A stretch of DNA of 64,000 nucleotides from Mastigias papua (taxonomy: Eukaryota > Cnidaria > Scyphozoa > Rhizostomeae > Mastigiidae), in assembly GCA_964019165.1 (NCBI GenBank), contig OZ025272.1:15317593-15381592 (forward strand), given 5' to 3'. The notes under the pieces are model-generated. The model saw only the letters and a program-made list of their open reading frames with translations, had not been told where the DNA came from and did no database searches. Numbering within the stretch: the first letter of the stretch is position 1; every line of letters starts with the position of its first letter. The position numbers and the translations under genes were made by a program. Below are positions 61,773-64,000 of this stretch, one piece after another.

Positions 61773-64000
61773 CTACATAGACAGATTCATGCGAAAATGT
61801 TTATATGCACCATGCCATCCGCCCAATCTTCATACCTATCCTAACTTATTCTCACATAAAATAATCAATATCTAGGTGTTTTTCAACTAAAGTCTGTACC
61901 TTGGTGTTGGACAGCGGCACGGCTTGCTCAAAAAGTCAGGGATATTCCTTTTTCCAATGTATATATTCAAAGATACGTATATACATAAAATATCACACTA
62001 TACAAGTAACGAGAATATTCACAGTTTAACAAATAGGCCGATAATTGTAGTGGTAGAGGCCTAGCTTTAACATTATTGAGTTAATGCTGTCTCCATGCAT
62101 AGGGACAAGAATTGTATATTGAATACTTTAATCTACACACCAGAAGGTAAACTTGTTAGCAGCTTTGGATTTGTATGATCTTATTTCGTCATTTAAACGT
62201 GTCCTTTACGTTTCCTGCTACGCTACTGATCGTCAGCAATACAACGCCATTGAAACAATGGGAAGCATTGAACAACAACAGAATGTGAGCATATTGTGCA
62301 ACAACAACCAATCATGTTCGGCGCGTCAAGCGAGGCCATAGGGGGGCTCTAGAGACCTGCAACTGCCATCACCCCCTTACAACATGCAGACTGTTATCAA
62401 GTCCCACCACAGTTTAAGCAATAAAGCTACAACAAAACTAAGGAGGAAAACGCAAATGAAACATAAATGTACGGATCTTTGTATCTAGCGATAGGGGGCC
62501 CAGAGTAAAACTTTGAAAATCCTCCTAAGTACTGTTGAACTCATTCTTACTTTGAATTCTTTGATTTTATTTTAGTATACAAGTACCGAGCAGCCACTGG
62601 GCTAGGAGGAGATATATATTCTTTTGCATATAAGAACAATTTTAAAGGAACACGAGCCTCAAAATTAATGGGAAATTAAGAACAAATCAAGAAGAAGTTG
62701 AGACTGAAGCACTGTCGTAAAATGCACTATCGTAAAATGTATGTTTGGGCAAGGACGCATACGTTTTCTCATATAGGCATGAACTGTTATTTACTTGTTA
62801 GACTGAGGAGAAATGACTGCTTTATCACTTCTCCTCTTTGATTTTCTTGAATTGGTTGCCCTTGGCGAAACATCCAATGTTCTCTTGTAAATTGTCTAAT
62901 GTCTAAATTGCCTACACCCCACTAATTTAAGAATCAATTAAGAGCATTTCAGCCTCAAAATGTTGGAAGAACTAAGGACAGCCAGCCTGAACTTCAGTTT
63001 TACTGGTTCTTGTAAAAAGATTACAGTCCTCCCCACATATTCAAGAATAGGTCTAGAAACTATAATGCCGACAGTTACTCTTTTCAATTTTTGATTAAAG
63101 CAACTGATACACAAACTTTGTAGAGCCTTTTAACCACACGAAGCGAAACATGACTTAGTAGAAACAAGAAGACAGAAAGATTAAATTATTTGGCGATATT
63201 TACTTCCACTAAAAGTGAACAGGACATCAACAACGATTTCGTAGTAACGACAACATGCATTGCAGCTTTGAAAAATAGATTTTTTTTATTTTACAAGAAA
63301 CCTGGCTCAAGGCCTAGTAGTAAAAGTTTCTTAAGAAAAAACGAAAACGAAAACAAAGCACGAAACATACTGTAGTAGAAGCTTGTTAATTCTGTGGTGC
63401 AAAAAGGGGTTTCAGAAACTGACAGATAGCACAGAAACTTCTAAGTTCGTTAATTCTTTCCTTGTAGGTATTTGTATCATCGAAGCTATTTCACTTCACT
63501 CAAGTTTTGCTAGATAAGATTCTGCATTTAGATACTGGCTTTTCTGCTAAATAGTTTCTTTCAAACCTTTCGATTGAACACTAGCTTGCATATATTCACT
63601 TTCTTGAAATTATTGTTTTAAAATGCAAAGGTATCGGTTGAAAATCAAACTCCTGGACATGCATTCCCCAGCTATTTGGTGAAACAAAACTTTAAAATTC
63701 CCCTACTTGCCATCAACCATGGCACCTCTCTTAGACAACGCCTAACAAATGAAAATGGTCACAAAAAGTAAACTTCAGAGGTCTGCTGGCTCATAACTTT
63801 CAGACATGCATGGTGGACTACTGGTGATGAACAGTTGAATATATTTCTTCAAAACATTAGATTTAGATCAGTTAAGTAGCAAACGGTTATTTGCCTAACG
63901 CTTCGTTCTCTGTTCACCCCGCAAATGCACCAATCGCAAATGGCAAGCATGGATTGCTCGCTTAAGTTCTAAGAAGTATCAGAGTTTGAGCACGAGCACA
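61773..64000. other. Upstream flank of the ANKRD gene, no coding assigned
   Basis: I find no convincing exon. Fragments with GAGCCTCAAAATTAATGGG and TTAAGAAC-type words at about 62630-62720 and 62930-63020 resemble the TTCTTAA/GAGCCTC repeat family. The 5'UTR, promoter or missing N-terminal exons of the ANKRD gene may lie here. Confidence 0.5.

Overview
The window is nuclear DNA from an animal, almost certainly an invertebrate. Coding sequence is split by GT-AG introns, the base composition is AT-rich, and the introns hold long microsatellites, foldback elements and retrotransposon scraps. The five genes all have metazoan homologues: LDHD, USP10, PRORP, an ANKRD11/ANKRD12-type cofactor, and a GTSF1-like zinc-finger protein. 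I cannot fix the phylum from the sequence alone.

Layout. 134-14827 (minus): LDHD, mitochondrial D-lactate dehydrogenase, twelve exons. 14828-17955: intergenic. 17956-32727 (minus): USP10, ubiquitin hydrolase, fifteen exons adding up to an exact open frame of 624 residues. 32728-35980: divergent intergenic region with a cluster of palindromic elements. 35981-40761 (plus): PRORP, protein-only RNase P nuclease, five exons, 574 residues. 40762-43372: convergent intergenic region with a pogo-like element. 43373-51176 (minus): an eleven-exon gene for a 423-residue protein with two CHHC zinc fingers, an acidic Trp-containing linker, one double-stranded-RNA-binding domain and an RG-rich tail. 51757-61772 (minus): ANKRD11/12-like gene with a 4.4-kb internal exon. 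61773-64000: no coding assigned.

I assembled the gene models by hand from splice signals, reading phase and family similarity. In each gene the exon phases join without a break, which is strong internal support. The genes look like unrelated housekeeping or regulatory neighbours, not a pathway cluster.

The most interesting item is the 43373-51176 gene. Its N-terminal half has the layout of GTSF1, the PIWI-pathway cofactor (two C-x5-H-x9-H-x3-C fingers and an acidic tail with tryptophans), but it continues into a dsRNA-binding domain. I know of no vertebrate GTSF1 with this addition. The accessory DNA also holds several mobile or foldback families that can be defined inside the window: a four-copy MITE with long inverted repeats, a 1.43-kb element with subterminal 10-bp repeats, a roughly 310-bp-armed foldback between TA microsatellites, a family with TACACGC-type ends, and loci resembling a hammerhead core.
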